From the NCBI RefSeq assembly GCF_001183985.1, contig NZ_LFZW01000001.1:4493621-4557620 (forward strand): DNA of 64,000 nt, in the 5' to 3' direction. This document shows positions 16,562 to 25,799 of the stretch, piece by piece. The notes below the pieces were generated by a model. That model worked only from the letters and a program-made list of their open reading frames with translations, was not told the origin of the DNA and did not search any database. The DNA is from Peribacillus loiseleuriae. Its GTDB lineage: Bacteria; Bacillota; Bacilli; Bacillales; DSM-1321. How positions within the stretch are numbered: the stretch's first letter is position 1; each line of letters opens with the position of its first letter. Made by a program: the position numbers and the translations under genes.

Positions 16562-16712
16562 ATAAAGTGAAACTTCCATCATGGGGATTCCACCACTGAT
16601 GGTTAGTTGAACCAATCGGGGATTTACAGGCTGTTTACCCCCCACCCATATTTATCTTGATTCTTGCATGAAAATTGAGGTGGGGTATTACAGCCGGTTA
16701 AACCGGGATAAA
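16562..16712 (+). repeat. R1 repeat, full-length form, upstream of yumC
   Basis: A 151 bp copy with ATAAA at both ends (16562-16566, 16708-16712). It contains stem 1 (CCATCA.TGG with CCACTGATGG), the linker GGTTAGTTGAACCAATCGGG, then a long stem 2 (GGCTGTTTACCCC with GGGGTATTACAGCC) enclosing an A/T-rich loop, and the tail GGTTAAACCGGGATAAA. It ends 30 bases before the yumC start, same orientation, so it probably forms the yumC leader or promoter. The 290 bases before it (16270-16561) show no gene. Confidence 0.88.
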
Positions 16713-16741
16713 ATTGATACTCTAATTCGGAGGGATTCATT

Positions 16742-17737
16742 TTGGAAGAAAATCAAAAGGTTTATGATATTACAATAATTGGGGGCGGTCCTGTCGGTTT
16801 ATTCACAGCATTCTATGGTGGAATGCGACAAGCCTCTGTAAAAATAATTGAAAGTTTACCACAACTAGGCGGACAGTTATCAGCTCTATATCCAGAGAAA
16901 TACATTTATGATATAGCCGGTTTTCCAAAAGTACGTGCTCAAGAGTTAGTTGATAACTTAAAAGAGCAAATGGCAAGATTCAATCAAACGATTGCGCTTG
17001 AACAAGCTGTGCAAACGGTGGAAAAGCAAGAAGATGGTGTCTTCAAGCTAACAACTGAAAATGACGTCCACTATACGAAATCCATTATTATTACAGCTGG
17101 AAATGGTGCGTTCCAACCGCGTCGAATCGAAATCGAAGATGCCATTCAATACGAAAAAAGCAATCTTCATTACTATATCGATGATTTAAACCATTTTACA
17201 GGCAAGAAGGTTGTCATTTTTGGTGGCGGCGATTCAGCAGTTGACTGGGCACTCATGCTTGAACCAATTGCTGAAAAAGTAACACTTGTTCACCGTCGCG
17301 ATAAATTCCGCGCACATGAACACAGTGTAGAAAACTTAAGGAATTCGAAAGTCGAAATCAAAACGCCATACTTACCAGCTGAGTTCATTGGTAACGGCAG
17401 CGAAATTACTCAAGTTGTTCTACAAGACGCGAAGGGTGAAGATCGTGAAACACTTGATGTGGACGCAGTCATAGTCAATTACGGCTTCGTATCCTCCCTT
17501 GGTCCTATTAAAGACTGGGGCCTTGACATCCAGAAAAATAACATCGTTGTAAATTCCAAAATGGAAACGAACATTCCTGGAATTTATGCTGCAGGTGACA
17601 TTTGCACATACGACGGAAAAGTCAAACTAATTGCAAGCGGATTTGGCGAAGCACCAACTGCCGTTAACAACGCGAAGCAATATATGGATCCTAAAGCAAA
17701 AGTTCAACCGATGCATAGTACTTCTATGTTTGAATAA
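16742..17737 (+). CDS. yumC: Ferredoxin/flavodoxin--NADP+ reductase type 2
   Basis: Thioredoxin-reductase-like flavoenzyme of 331 residues that passes electrons between NADPH and ferredoxin or flavodoxin. The FAD site is [19 protein letters not shown], the NADPH site is [18 protein letters not shown] with [12 protein letters not shown], and the second FAD contact is [20 protein letters not shown]. It lacks the CxxC of thioredoxin reductase, which fits the YumC class. TTG start at 16742 with GGAGGG 8 bases upstream. It is an essential gene in B. subtilis. Monocistronic, ended by the terminator at 17750; its leader holds a full R1 repeat. Confidence 0.94.
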   Translation: MEENQKVYDITIIGGGPVGLFTAFYGGMRQASVKIIESLPQLGGQLSALYPEKYIYDIAGFPKVRAQELVDNLKEQMARFNQTIALEQAVQTVEKQEDGVFKLTTENDVHYTKSIIITAGNGAFQPRRIEIEDAIQYEKSNLHYYIDDLNHFTGKKVVIFGGGDSAVDWALMLEPIAEKVTLVHRRDKFRAHEHSVENLRNSKVEIKTPYLPAEFIGNGSEITQVVLQDAKGEDRETLDVDAVIVNYGFVSSLGPIKDWGLDIQKNNIVVNSKMETNIPGIYAAGDICTYDGKVKLIASGFGEAPTAVNNAKQYMDPKAKVQPMHSTSMFE

Positions 17738-17749
17738 TTCCACCACCAA

Positions 17750-17779
17750 TGAGACAGGATACTTGCCTGTCTCATTTTT
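17750..17779 (+). terminator. Terminator of yumC
   Basis: GAGACAGG and CCTGTCTC, 7 base loop, followed by ATTTTTA. Confidence 0.88.
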
Positions 17780-17837
17780 ATAAAAAAAAGGGCTCCTAAC
17801 CATTCAATCAGTCAGAAGCCTTATCTATATATTATTG

Positions 17838-18200
17838 TTAACAGTTTTCAGGTGTACCAGCATTTTTCGCCGTTTTAAATGAAGACCCACAGCCACATGA
17901 TGCGATTGCATTAGGATTTTCAATCGTAAAGCCGCCGCCCATTAGGGACTGTTTATAATCAATGACTGTACCGTTTAGAATCGGGCTGTCTTGTTTGTCG
18001 ACAAGGATTTTTATTCCGAACTGTTCAAGCTCTTCATCTGCTTCGCCAGCATCTGGCTCAAAACCCATTCCATAGGAAAGTCCCGTACAGCCGCCGCCTT
18101 TTACAGCAACTCGTAAAAACGAACCTTCTTCACCGTTATGTTTCATCATTTCCTTTATTTGAAAAGAAGCTGCTTCTGTAATTATAACAACTTGACTCAT
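17838..18200 (-). CDS. yutM: A-type Fe-S cluster carrier (HesB/ErpA/SufA-like)
   Basis: A 120 residue A-type carrier that passes Fe-S clusters from the SUF machinery to target enzymes. The three cluster Cys are visible: VKGGGCTGLSYGM and SCGCGSSF near the C-terminus. The ATG at 18200 (MSQVVIITEA) has AAGGAGGG 6 bases upstream; the 7 extra codons upstream are not family-like. The sufCDSUB operon lies 22 kb away in this window, and yutI (NfuA-like) 3.6 kb away. Confidence 0.92.
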   Translation of the reverse strand: MSQVVIITEAASFQIKEMMKHNGEEGSFLRVAVKGGGCTGLSYGMGFEPDAGEADEELEQFGIKILVDKQDSPILNGTVIDYKQSLMGGGFTIENPNAIASCGCGSSFKTAKNAGTPENC

Positions 18201-18388
18201 GTTAAACCCTCCTTTTTCCATTTCACATGAGAAATACTCTATAACTAGTATATACTATCAAAACCTTTATTCTCAACTCTCCAACATTGACATAGGAAAT
18301 TAGTACAGCATATTTTCTGCTTCTCCTCTATAATAGGAATATAAGACCACGTATATATAACTATTTTTTTGATAAAGAGGTGAGCATT

Positions 18389-19102
18389 GTGGAGACGATA
18401 CAACCGTTATATGATAAACAATTGAAATGCCTAGTGTGTGAATATTCCTTTACATCTAAGAAAGTCCGCTCCCGATTCGTAAAAGTAATCGCATACGATA
18501 CTGACTTTTGCCCTACATACAATGATGAAGAAGGCAATGCTCTTTATTATAATATTCACGTCTGTCCATGTTGCGGCTTTTCCAGCTCAGATGATTTCTC
18601 AAAATATTTCCCTCCGCTTACTAAGGAAGAAATCCAAACAAAGATATCCGCTCACTGGGTTCCCCATCACTTCGGAGACAAACGAACGATTCAAGATGCA
18701 ATCAGTACATATAAACTAGCTGGCTATTCTGCTATTCTCAAAAAGGAAAAGCACATCACAACAGCTGGAATCTTCTTGCGTCTTGCATGGCTATTCCGTG
18801 GCAAGGAAGATCATGAGCAAGAAATCCGATTCTTAAAAATCGCGCGACAGAAATATATGGAATCCTATTCAACGGATGACTTTAAAGGTACGCAAGTTTC
18901 CGAAATTCGGATTCTGTATTTAATCGGGGAGCTGTCCCGACGAATATCTGATGTTCAAACAGCGGTTAAATATTTTTCCATCGTCATAGAGCAGCAAAGC
19001 AAGGCTGTCGAAACAACTATTATAGAAATGGCCCGAGAACGCTGGCAGGAAATTCGGGAACAACGAGATAATAATCAAGACCATGAACTCATTAACTCGT
19101 AA
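18389..19102 (+). CDS. DUF2225 family protein
   Basis: A 237 residue soluble protein. The N-terminal third has a zinc-ribbon-like arrangement (CLVCEYSF, then FCPTYN, then CPCCGFSS). The C-terminal part is helical and looks TPR-like (AGIFLRLAWLFRGKEDHEQE, IRILYLIGELSRRISDVQTA). It matches the DUF2225 family common in Firmicutes, where function is unknown. GTG start at 18389 preferred, with GAGGTGA 5 bases upstream; the earlier in-frame GTG overlaps that RBS. Confidence 0.85.
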   Translation: METIQPLYDKQLKCLVCEYSFTSKKVRSRFVKVIAYDTDFCPTYNDEEGNALYYNIHVCPCCGFSSSDDFSKYFPPLTKEEIQTKISAHWVPHHFGDKRTIQDAISTYKLAGYSAILKKEKHITTAGIFLRLAWLFRGKEDHEQEIRFLKIARQKYMESYSTDDFKGTQVSEIRILYLIGELSRRISDVQTAVKYFSIVIEQQSKAVETTIIEMARERWQEIREQRDNNQDHELINS

Positions 19103-19156
19103 ATAAATCATTAAGTTTACCAAGTTCCGTCCCCTTTCTTTCCTTCATACAAAAAC

Positions 19157-19275
19157 GAGGGTGTCCATAACAAAAGGGTCAGACCCCACATCTCCTATAT
19201 CTCGTTTATATGACATGTACATGACACAATGAACGAGATATAGAGTGTGAGGTCAGACCCTTTGGGACATCCTCT
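19157..19275. repeat. R2 palindromic repeat between DUF2225 gene and yuzB
   Basis: A 119 bp copy. Outer inverted repeats are GAGGGTGTCC and GGGACATCCTC; inner ones are AAAGGGTCAGACCCC and GAGGTCAGACCCTTT; the innermost are ATATCTCGTT and AACGAGATAT. It lies between converging gene ends, consistent with a bidirectional terminator. Confidence 0.85.
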
Positions 19276-19297
19276 ACCTACTCAATTGACCTATATA

Positions 19298-19534
19298 TTA
19301 AAACAACGGATTCTCTTCAATATGTTGATAGATACTTTTGACAAGCTCTTCATTCGTTTCTCCTGTGACAACTTCTCCATCTACAAGGGCAAACATGGAA
19401 CGCGCGCATTTTCCACAGAAATTAAGGCAACCGTACTCAATAACATCTAAATCCGGATCCCTCTCTAATTGCTCCATTGCTTGCTGCGAACCGCTTGCCA
19501 AGTTGCTGACACAAAATTCAATTAGCGGCTTCAT
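19298..19534 (-). CDS. yuzB: DUF1450 protein YuzB
   Basis: A 78 residue protein with conserved Cys at [25 protein letters not shown] and the pattern [16 protein letters not shown]. The CxxxCxxC cluster resembles a thioredoxin-like ferredoxin site. It matches the YuzB/DUF1450 family of unknown function, next to yutJ as in B. subtilis. Gene transcribed divergently from yutJ. Confidence 0.88.
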   Translation of the reverse strand: MKPLIEFCVSNLASGSQQAMEQLERDPDLDVIEYGCLNFCGKCARSMFALVDGEVVTGETNEELVKSIYQHIEENPLF

Positions 19535-19832
19535 TCCCTCACCTCACTGTTACTAACAGATTATCCTACTCCATATTTTAAAATTAGTCAAATAAAATAC
19601 AACGGTAAATCTCCTTTAATTCAGACGATGCTGTTGTGGTTTTACACCAACTTCGATATACTTTTTAGTGATATGTAAACTATGCGACAGCATATATACA
19701 GAAAACAATTCGAGATATGTACGGAACGGTTGCAAAGTGGAGGAGGAGATGTTCGAAAAGGATCGAACCCTTTTTGGGCATCCTCGAGAGTTACAGAATT
19801 ATTATGCAAAACAAACAAAGGGGATATTCACA

Positions 19833-20900
19833 ATGAAGAATTTAGTTATACTTGGCGGTGGGTATGGGGGACTTAGAATGCTACATAGGTTGCTGCCTAA
19901 TCAACTTCCAGAAGATAGGTCCATTACACTTATTGATCGTAATCCATATCATTGCTTGAAAACTGAATACTATGGACTTGCTGCAGGAACAATTCCAGAT
20001 CACCATATTCGAGTAGCTTTCCCAGAACACCCTCAGCTTCATTCTGTCTATGGAGAAATTCTTTCTGTAGATTTAGAAAATAAACAAGTCATTCTTAAAG
20101 ACCAAGAACCTGTTTCTTATGATGATTTAGTCATCGGTCTAGGTTGTGAAGATAAGTTTCATAACATTCCAGGTGCGGATATATATACACATAGCATTCA
20201 GACGATAGATAAAACACGCCAAACATATCAAGCCTTGAATAACTTAGGGAATGGCGCGACCGTTTCCATCGTTGGCGGCGGGCTTAGTGGAGTGGAATTG
20301 GCAAGTGAGCTAATTGAAAGCCGTCCTGATTTACATATTCGGTTATTCGACCGCGGACCGCATATTCTGTCAGCCTTTCCTGAACGATTAAGCACGTACG
20401 TTGAAAGCTGGTTTAAGAAACATACAATCGATATCGTTCATCATTCAAATATCACAAAAGTTGAACCGAATACTCTTTATAATGGCGACGAGCCTGTTCA
20501 TAGTGATGTCATCGTCTGGACAGCTGGTATTCAGCCGAGTAAAATTGTCCGAGACCTCGATGTTAAAAAGGACAAACAAGGACGGGTTATCCTTACACCA
20601 CAGCATTTCCTTCCAAATGACGACAGCGTTTTTGTAGTGGGGGACTGCGCGAGCTTACCGCAAGCCCCAAGTGCTCAATTAGCCGAAGGACAAGCAGAAC
20701 AAATCGTTACCGTTTTAGTGAAAAAATGGGCAAACGAGCCGCTACCTGAAAGCTTTCCTGTCATTAAACTAAAAGGAACACTCGGCTCACTTGGTAGTAA
20801 ACATGGCTTCGGTCTTGTTGGTGAACGCCAAATCACGGGAAGAATGGCGCGTTTATTAAAATCAGGAATTTTGTGGTTATATAAGTATCATAATGGTTGA
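19833..20900 (+). CDS. yutJ: Type II NADH dehydrogenase-like protein YutJ
   Basis: A 355 residue flavoprotein of the NDH-2 family. The FAD motif is MKNLVILGGGYGGLRMLHRL, the NADH motif is GATVSIVGGGLSGVELASEL, and the second FAD motif is DDSVFVVGDCASLPQAPSAQ. The C-terminus is short and lacks the long amphipathic membrane anchor of Ndh, but ends in a hydrophobic/aromatic patch (SGILWLYKYHNG). It probably oxidises NADH to reduce quinone. ATG at 19833 with AAAGGGG upstream; the 55 extra in-frame codons before it are not family-like. They include a fragment of R2 (FGHPRELQNYY region, 19755-19787). Confidence 0.9.
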   Translation: MKNLVILGGGYGGLRMLHRLLPNQLPEDRSITLIDRNPYHCLKTEYYGLAAGTIPDHHIRVAFPEHPQLHSVYGEILSVDLENKQVILKDQEPVSYDDLVIGLGCEDKFHNIPGADIYTHSIQTIDKTRQTYQALNNLGNGATVSIVGGGLSGVELASELIESRPDLHIRLFDRGPHILSAFPERLSTYVESWFKKHTIDIVHHSNITKVEPNTLYNGDEPVHSDVIVWTAGIQPSKIVRDLDVKKDKQGRVILTPQHFLPNDDSVFVVGDCASLPQAPSAQLAEGQAEQIVTVLVKKWANEPLPESFPVIKLKGTLGSLGSKHGFGLVGERQITGRMARLLKSGILWLYKYHNG

Positions 20901-20905
20901 CTTCT

Positions 20906-20946
20906 CCCACGCCTCAAGACCGGTTAACGCTCTTGGTGGGTTTTCT
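20906..20946 (+). terminator. Terminator of yutJ
   Basis: CCCAC..CAAGA pairs with TCTTG.GTGGG, followed by TTTT. Confidence 0.65.
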
Positions 20947-20976
20947 CGTTTGGAAAAGTTATAATCAGTTGATGAA

Positions 20977-21099
20977 GAGGGTGTCCCATAACAACAGGAT
21001 CAGAAACCCCGCAACCCAAAAATACAATTCATATTAAGCGTAGGTGCTATTATGAACGATGTATAGAGTGCGTGGTCAGATTCTTTTGGTACGCCCTCT
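20977..21099. repeat. R2 palindromic repeat between yutJ and yuzD
   Basis: Outer arms GAGGGTGTCCCATAAC and TTTTGGTACGCCCTC, inner motif TGGTCAGATTC. It lies between converging gene ends. The arms are more diverged than in the 19157 copy. Confidence 0.78.
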
Positions 21100-21106
21100 A
21101 TTTTTT

Positions 21107-21439
21107 TCATGCTTCTAGCGCTTGATACCCATACCTCTCCATTTCCTTCACGATTGCCTTAAGACGAGGATTGCCTTCACCGACAATTTCATCACCAATG
21201 AGTACAAGTGGATAAAATAAGTCTTCTTCTATAATCCTTTCGGTCATCTCCTGGCGTTTAGGATTTTCTTGCTGTTGGTAGATGTCAATGTAAGTAATGG
21301 AGAATGGCTGCCCTGGAAATTTCCGGGATAGCGCTGCTTCCAGCCATTCATAGGTGTCCTTTGACGATGGCAGGTTCACACAGCTTGTACAGATTCGTTC
21401 AGCTCCATACACTTGTATTTCAATCAGCTTGTTTTCCAT
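21107..21439 (-). CDS. yuzD: DUF1462 protein YuzD
   Basis: A 110 residue thioredoxin-like protein matching the YuzD/DUF1462 family. It has GAERICTSCVNLPSSKDTYE with a CTSC motif in the redox position, FSITYIDIYQ as a second strand, and LFYPLVLIGDEIVGEGNPRL with the cis-Pro-like region. Function is unknown; a redox role is suggested by the CxxC. It is in the same neighbourhood as yutJ, yuzB and yutI, all with Cys clusters. Confidence 0.87.
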   Translation of the reverse strand: MENKLIEIQVYGAERICTSCVNLPSSKDTYEWLEAALSRKFPGQPFSITYIDIYQQQENPKRQEMTERIIEEDLFYPLVLIGDEIVGEGNPRLKAIVKEMERYGYQALEA

Positions 21440-21530
21440 ATCGATCTCCCTTCACATGTATTCTTATTTTCATTTTACCTGAATTTTTAAAAAAGTATAA
21501 TGGAAAGGTTATAGAATTCCTATAAAGTCG

Positions 21531-21704
21531 TGTTCAAAAAGAAGGGTAAAAAGAGCCGAGAAGTTCTAGGGGTTAGCCTCTAATATTCCCATATTCTGTA
21601 ACGTATGAGGATTAGGCTTCCACAAGCCGTGCCAAAGTTTAACAGAAGGTCATTAATGTGCTTCGATGCAATTCGCAAGCTTTTTTACCGGACTTTTTGA
21701 ATTG
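21531..21704 (+). repeat. R4 repeat, copy 1
   Basis: Starts TGTTCAAAAAGAAGGGTAAA and then AAGAGCCGAGAAGTTC; ends GATGCAATTCGCAAG and TTTTTTACCGGACTTTTTGA. The two ends are inverted repeats (TTCAAAAAG and CTTTTTGAA). The reverse complement of the 45684-45834 region has the same beginning and end, with a different centre. No gene in it. Confidence 0.75.
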
Positions 21705-21737
21705 CCACTATAATCTTTCCGATGGATTTTTTCATAG

Positions 21738-21761
21738 CATACTATTATAATAAGTAGTATG
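21738..21761. promoter_or_regulatory. Dyad over the yutI -10 box
   Basis: CATACTA and TAGTATG flank a TATAAT (21746-21751). No good -35 is seen at the right distance. The dyad sits 17 bases before the yutI start and could be an operator. Confidence 0.5.
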
Positions 21762-21777
21762 AAAGGAGTCGATTGTA

Positions 21778-22014
21778 ATGTCTGAACAAACGATGGAAGT
21801 TCAAGTACAGGAAGTACTTGATAAGCTTCGTCCGTTTCTTCTTCGTGACGGCGGTGACTGTGAACTTGTAGATATAGAGGATGGAATTGTTAAATTACGT
21901 CTGCTTGGTGCATGCGGAAGCTGTCCGAGTTCTACAATTACCCTTAAAGCCGGTATAGAGCGTGCTCTTCTTGAGGAAGTTCCAGGAGTAGTTGAAGTAG
22001 AACAAGTATTCTAA
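21778..22014 (+). CDS. yutI: NifU C-terminal-like Fe-S scaffold protein YutI
   Basis: A 78 residue Nfu domain. [20 protein letters not shown] is the Nfu core, and [19 protein letters not shown] holds the CxxC that binds a [4Fe-4S] cluster at a dimer interface. It delivers clusters to target enzymes. GAAAGGAG lies 11 bases before the ATG. Essential or near-essential in relatives (from memory). Ended by a strong terminator. Confidence 0.94.
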   Translation: MSEQTMEVQVQEVLDKLRPFLLRDGGDCELVDIEDGIVKLRLLGACGSCPSSTITLKAGIERALLEEVPGVVEVEQVF

Positions 22015-22028
22015 TAGTAGGAATAAAA

Positions 22029-22077
22029 TAAAAGCTGACACCTCTGCATTGCGCATAAATGGTAGTCAGCTTTTTTA
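22029..22077 (+). terminator. Terminator of yutI
   Basis: AAAGCTGAC and GTCAGCTTT with a long loop (25 bases) containing further pairing, followed by a T-run. Confidence 0.8.
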
Positions 22078-22084
22078 TTGGATG

Positions 22085-22256
22085 GCTACTATTCAGCCAA
22101 TCCACTTAGCAGGTATACTTATTTTGTCGAGAAAGCATTCCTAAATTCCAGCTCCACACCGCCACCATTATGATTAGGCGAGTGTAGTGTGATAAATGGT
22201 ACATCCTTCATAATAACTGGTGGTGTTTTAACACCATTCAGATTTTGTATGTTCAT
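22085..22256 (+). repeat. R3 repeat, copy b, overlapping the thrB 3' end
   Basis: About 170 bp. Landmarks: CAGGTATACTTATTTTGTCG, the stem CCACCATTATGA with TCATAATAACTGGTGG, then TGGTGTTTTAACACCA and TTTTGTATG. Compared with copies a and d, several changes are compensatory (GGCG/CGCC becomes GGTG/CACC). Its last 29 bases lie inside the thrB frame. Confidence 0.85.
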
Positions 22257-23163
22257 CCTCTAAAAACAATGGTTTACTTCCTTCGTTATCAACGTCCAAA
22301 ACTTTAACATCGAAATCAGGAAATTCATTTTGAAGCGTTTCCTGCACGCTACAAGCTGCACTCTCTGGAACTAGACATAGCACAGTCGGACCAGCGCCGC
22401 TTAGTGCCGTACCAAAAGCACCGTTTGCTTTTGCCAGCTCTTCGACTCGCGGTAAATGCGGCACTAAATGAGCTCGATAGGTTTGATGAAAACGATCTCG
22501 TTTCATCATCTCCCCAGCCAATGGCCAATTACCAGATAATACAGCTCCTAAAAATACATTGGCGGCTGCACTTCCGTGGATTGCATCTTTAAACGCCAAT
22601 TTCTCAGGAAGGGCATTTCTTGAATCCTCTGTCCTTAACTCATAATCTGGAATAACAGCGATGACCTTGATTCCTTCAATTGGAAACGAAAGCACATCTG
22701 TAACTTCAGCGGAATGCCAGCCGACAACAAGCCCCCCCATTACTGAAGCAGCTGCATTGTCGGGATGACCTTCGAAAATGGAAGCGTGTCTTGATTTTTC
22801 TTGCGTTGAAAGGTTCAAATCTGCTGCAATATTAGCCAGTTCTATTCCAGCAACGATAGCCGATGCGCTACTTCCAAGTCCCCTTGCAAGCGGGATTTCA
22901 CTTGAAATTTCCAATCTGCATGGTCGAAGTTTTTTTCCATAATATTCAGCGACTTCTTTAGCAACCATAACAATATAATTCGAATCGTCACTTGGAAAAC
23001 TGCTTAGTTCTTCTGACAATGGAATAACTTCCCACCGATCAGAATATCGGCCTTGTATATCTAAATATAAACCGAGCGCCATCCCAATTGAATCAAATCC
23101 AGGTCCCAGATTTGCTGTACTTGCTGGGACCCGGATGTAAAACATTTCACTTTCTACGCTCAT
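22228..23163 (-). CDS. thrB: Homoserine kinase
   Basis: A GHMP-family kinase of 311 residues that phosphorylates homoserine in threonine synthesis. The ATP loop is [20 protein letters not shown], the first motif is [20 protein letters not shown], and the C-terminal motif is [17 protein letters not shown]. The last nine residues (EHTKSEWC with the stop) are encoded by the R3 copy at 22085-22256, so the native C-terminus has been replaced. ATG overlaps the thrC stop by 4 bases (ATGA). The alternative start is Met7 at 23145. Confidence 0.94.
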   Translation of the reverse strand: MSVESEMFYIRVPASTANLGPGFDSIGMALGLYLDIQGRYSDRWEVIPLSEELSSFPSDDSNYIVMVAKEVAEYYGKKLRPCRLEISSEIPLARGLGSSASAIVAGIELANIAADLNLSTQEKSRHASIFEGHPDNAAASVMGGLVVGWHSAEVTDVLSFPIEGIKVIAVIPDYELRTEDSRNALPEKLAFKDAIHGSAAANVFLGAVLSGNWPLAGEMMKRDRFHQTYRAHLVPHLPRVEELAKANGAFGTALSGAGPTVLCLVPESAACSVQETLQNEFPDFDVKVLDVDNEGSKPLFLEDEHTKSEWC

Positions 23164-24224
23164 GATTGAACCAAGCCTTGCTGCAAATGCTCTAAGATCA
23201 CTTTCTCATCCATTGGAAGCAATTGTGGTTTGATCTCACTATAATCGACGGCAACATTTGGATCTTTTAATCCATTTCCAGTTAAGACGGCGACAATTTT
23301 GCTGCCCTTTTTAATTTCACCACTTTGTAATTGTTTGATGATTCCTGCAATGGATGCACATGATGCCGGTTCAGCAAATATACCTTCTGAACGCGCAAGT
23401 AAGCGATATGCATCAAGAATTTCTTCATCGGACACTTCATCAATTTTTCCATTCGACTCATTCGCAGCCTCAACAGCGAATTTCCAGCTTGCAGGATTGC
23501 CGATACGAATCGCTGTCGCAATCGTTTCCGGCTCTTTAAAGACACGGTCATGAACGATAGCAGCTGATCCTTCCGCCTCAAATCCTCGCATTTCCGGTAG
23601 ACCTGTCTGCTTTTGTTCGTTATATTCTTTAAATCCTTTCCAGTAAGCCGTAATATTCCCAGCATTTCCAACAGGAAGAGCTAAGATGTCTGGAGCTGAA
23701 CCAAGCGCATCGCAAATTTCAAATGCTGCTGTTTTTTGTCCTTCAATTCTATATGGATTCACGGAGTTAACAAGTGTAATCGGCGCTTTTTCACTAATGC
23801 TTTTAACAATCTCCAAAGCGTCATCGAAGTTCCCTTCAATGGAGACGATTTCCGCACCATACATGACGGCTTGTGCAAGTTTGCCCATCGCAATTTTTCC
23901 TTCTGGAATGACAACGATACATCTCAAATTCGCACGTGCTGCATAGGCAGCAGCAGCAGCGGAAGTATTTCCCGTTGATGCACAGATAATGGCGTTACTG
24001 CCTGCTTCAACCGCTTTCGCAACAGCCATCACCATGCCGCGGTCCTTAAATGAGCCAGTTGGATTCAAGCCTTCGTATTTTACATATAGCTCAATCCCCC
24101 ACTCCTTAGAAAGGTTTTCACATTTAATGAGAGGCGTATTTCCTTCATGTAGGGATAAATCAGGTGTCTTCTCGTTCACAGGTAACATTTCTCGATATTC
24201 GCTTAATAGGCCTCTCCAGCTCAT
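23160..24224 (-). CDS. thrC: Threonine synthase
   Basis: PLP enzyme of 354 residues that converts O-phosphohomoserine to threonine. The PLP lysine lies in [20 protein letters not shown], the phosphate loop is [13 protein letters not shown], and [15 protein letters not shown] is the second conserved segment. Overlaps hom by 4 bases upstream and thrB by 4 downstream, so the three are translationally coupled as an operon hom-thrC-thrB. Confidence 0.96.
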   Translation of the reverse strand: MSWRGLLSEYREMLPVNEKTPDLSLHEGNTPLIKCENLSKEWGIELYVKYEGLNPTGSFKDRGMVMAVAKAVEAGSNAIICASTGNTSAAAAAYAARANLRCIVVIPEGKIAMGKLAQAVMYGAEIVSIEGNFDDALEIVKSISEKAPITLVNSVNPYRIEGQKTAAFEICDALGSAPDILALPVGNAGNITAYWKGFKEYNEQKQTGLPEMRGFEAEGSAAIVHDRVFKEPETIATAIRIGNPASWKFAVEAANESNGKIDEVSDEEILDAYRLLARSEGIFAEPASCASIAGIIKQLQSGEIKKGSKIVAVLTGNGLKDPNVAVDYSEIKPQLLPMDEKVILEHLQQGLVQS

Positions 24225-25519
24225 TTGCCATTCTCTCCTTCAACACGATACGTGCTTTTGATTTCTTTAACCATTTCATAATCATTTAGTTTTTGTTGGA
24301 TTTTTTCAAATTCAGTTAATGTTGCGTGATGTGTAACAAGGACAATTTCAGATGAACCTTTTTCATTTAACGGAAGCTGCAGGATTTTATCAAAACTTAC
24401 TCCGTGCTCCGCAAACAGCATCGTGATCTTTGCTAGCACGCCCACTTCATCCTTCACATGTAATCTAATGAAGAATTTCGCATGAATTTCAGATGGCTGT
24501 TTCATCGTCTTCGGATATTGTGGTGCAACTGCACTTCGGCCATTCACACCAAGTCGCATATTTTTTAACACAGCCACCAAATCAGAAACGACGGAAGTAG
24601 CCGTTGGAAGGCTTCCAGCACCTGGACCATAGAACATCGTTTCGCCAACAGCTTCGCCATACACATAAACTGCATTATACTCATTATGCACAGATGCTAG
24701 TGGATGATGCTCAGGCAGTAGTGCTGGCTGTACGCTTACTTCAACCTTCTCGCCATCTCTTGAAGACAAGCCAATTAGCTTCATTGTATAACCAAGCTTC
24801 TTACTGTATGCTAAATCTTCTTCAGAAATTTCGGTAATCCCTTGCACGGTTACATCATCAAGATCAATCGTCATCGAAAATCCGAGCGTGGAAAGAATCG
24901 CCATTTTCCGTGCAGCATCCAGTCCGCTCACATCTGCTGTAGGGTCCGCTTCAGCAAACCCCAAACTTTGAGCTTCCTTTAATACATCTTCATAAGCGCT
25001 TCCGTCTTGACTCATTTTCGTTAAGATGAAATTCGTTGTACCGTTCACAATTCCCATCATTTTCGTAATTCTGTCAGAGGCAAGTCCGTCTGCAAGTCCG
25101 CGAAGAATCGGAATTCCCCCGGCAACACTTGCTTCATAAAATAAATCACATTCATTTGCCGTTGCTTCTTTTAGTAACTGCGAACCGTATAAAGCCATTA
25201 AATCTTTATTGGCTGTAATAATATGTTTTTTGTTTCTTATTGCATGAAGGAGATGATCTTTCGTTTCTTCAATTCCTCCCATAACCTCAATGATGACATC
25301 GATTTCGGGATCGTCTAAAATATCATCTACATTGGATGTTAGTAGACTCTTATCTATAGCAACCTGACGTTCTTTCGCAGGATCATTCACAAGGATCTTC
25401 TTAATCGTAACTGGGCATCCAATTTGGTGCATCAGCTTATCTTGGTGTTGTTCGATAATCTTTACAACCCCAGATCCGACCGTACCGAGGCCTAATAATC
25501 CAATTGACATTGCTTTCAT
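24221..25519 (-). CDS. hom: Homoserine dehydrogenase
   Basis: NAD(P)-dependent reduction of aspartate semialdehyde to homoserine, feeding threonine and methionine. 432 residues: Rossmann motif [19 protein letters not shown], catalytic domain with [11 protein letters not shown] and the [19 protein letters not shown] signature, C-terminal ACT regulatory domain ([20 protein letters not shown]) for threonine feedback. AGAGGTGG lies 6 bases before the ATG. First gene of the operon. Confidence 0.96.
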   Translation of the reverse strand: MKAMSIGLLGLGTVGSGVVKIIEQHQDKLMHQIGCPVTIKKILVNDPAKERQVAIDKSLLTSNVDDILDDPEIDVIIEVMGGIEETKDHLLHAIRNKKHIITANKDLMALYGSQLLKEATANECDLFYEASVAGGIPILRGLADGLASDRITKMMGIVNGTTNFILTKMSQDGSAYEDVLKEAQSLGFAEADPTADVSGLDAARKMAILSTLGFSMTIDLDDVTVQGITEISEEDLAYSKKLGYTMKLIGLSSRDGEKVEVSVQPALLPEHHPLASVHNEYNAVYVYGEAVGETMFYGPGAGSLPTATSVVSDLVAVLKNMRLGVNGRSAVAPQYPKTMKQPSEIHAKFFIRLHVKDEVGVLAKITMLFAEHGVSFDKILQLPLNEKGSSEIVLVTHHATLTEFEKIQQKLNDYEMVKEIKSTYRVEGENGK

Positions 25520-25668
25520 ACGGCTCCACCTCTTATGTTTTTATCAAAAATACATTTGTGTTTGTATAGTAGACATTATACGTGTTATTTTTTATATTTA
25601 CAATAGTTAGATAATACTTTTTTCTATTATTCTGCAAACTTTTTTTAAGTTAAAAAAATACACGAAAT

Positions 25669-25780
25669 AAAAGTATCCCGTAACAATTAGGCTGACCCGC
25701 AACAACTATATACAGCATACATACTGCTTTATAGACTGTATATAGAGTGCGAAATCAAATCTATTAAGGACACCATCTCT
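25669..25780. repeat. R2 palindromic repeat upstream of hom
   Basis: A diverged copy: AAGTATCCCGTAACAATTAG at one end, ATTAAGGACACCATCTCT at the other, with the inner inverted ATATACAG and CTGTATAT. It sits between the hom start and the 3' end of the dehydrogenase gene at 25800. Confidence 0.65.
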
Positions 25781-25799
25781 CGTGATTGGAATAAATATT

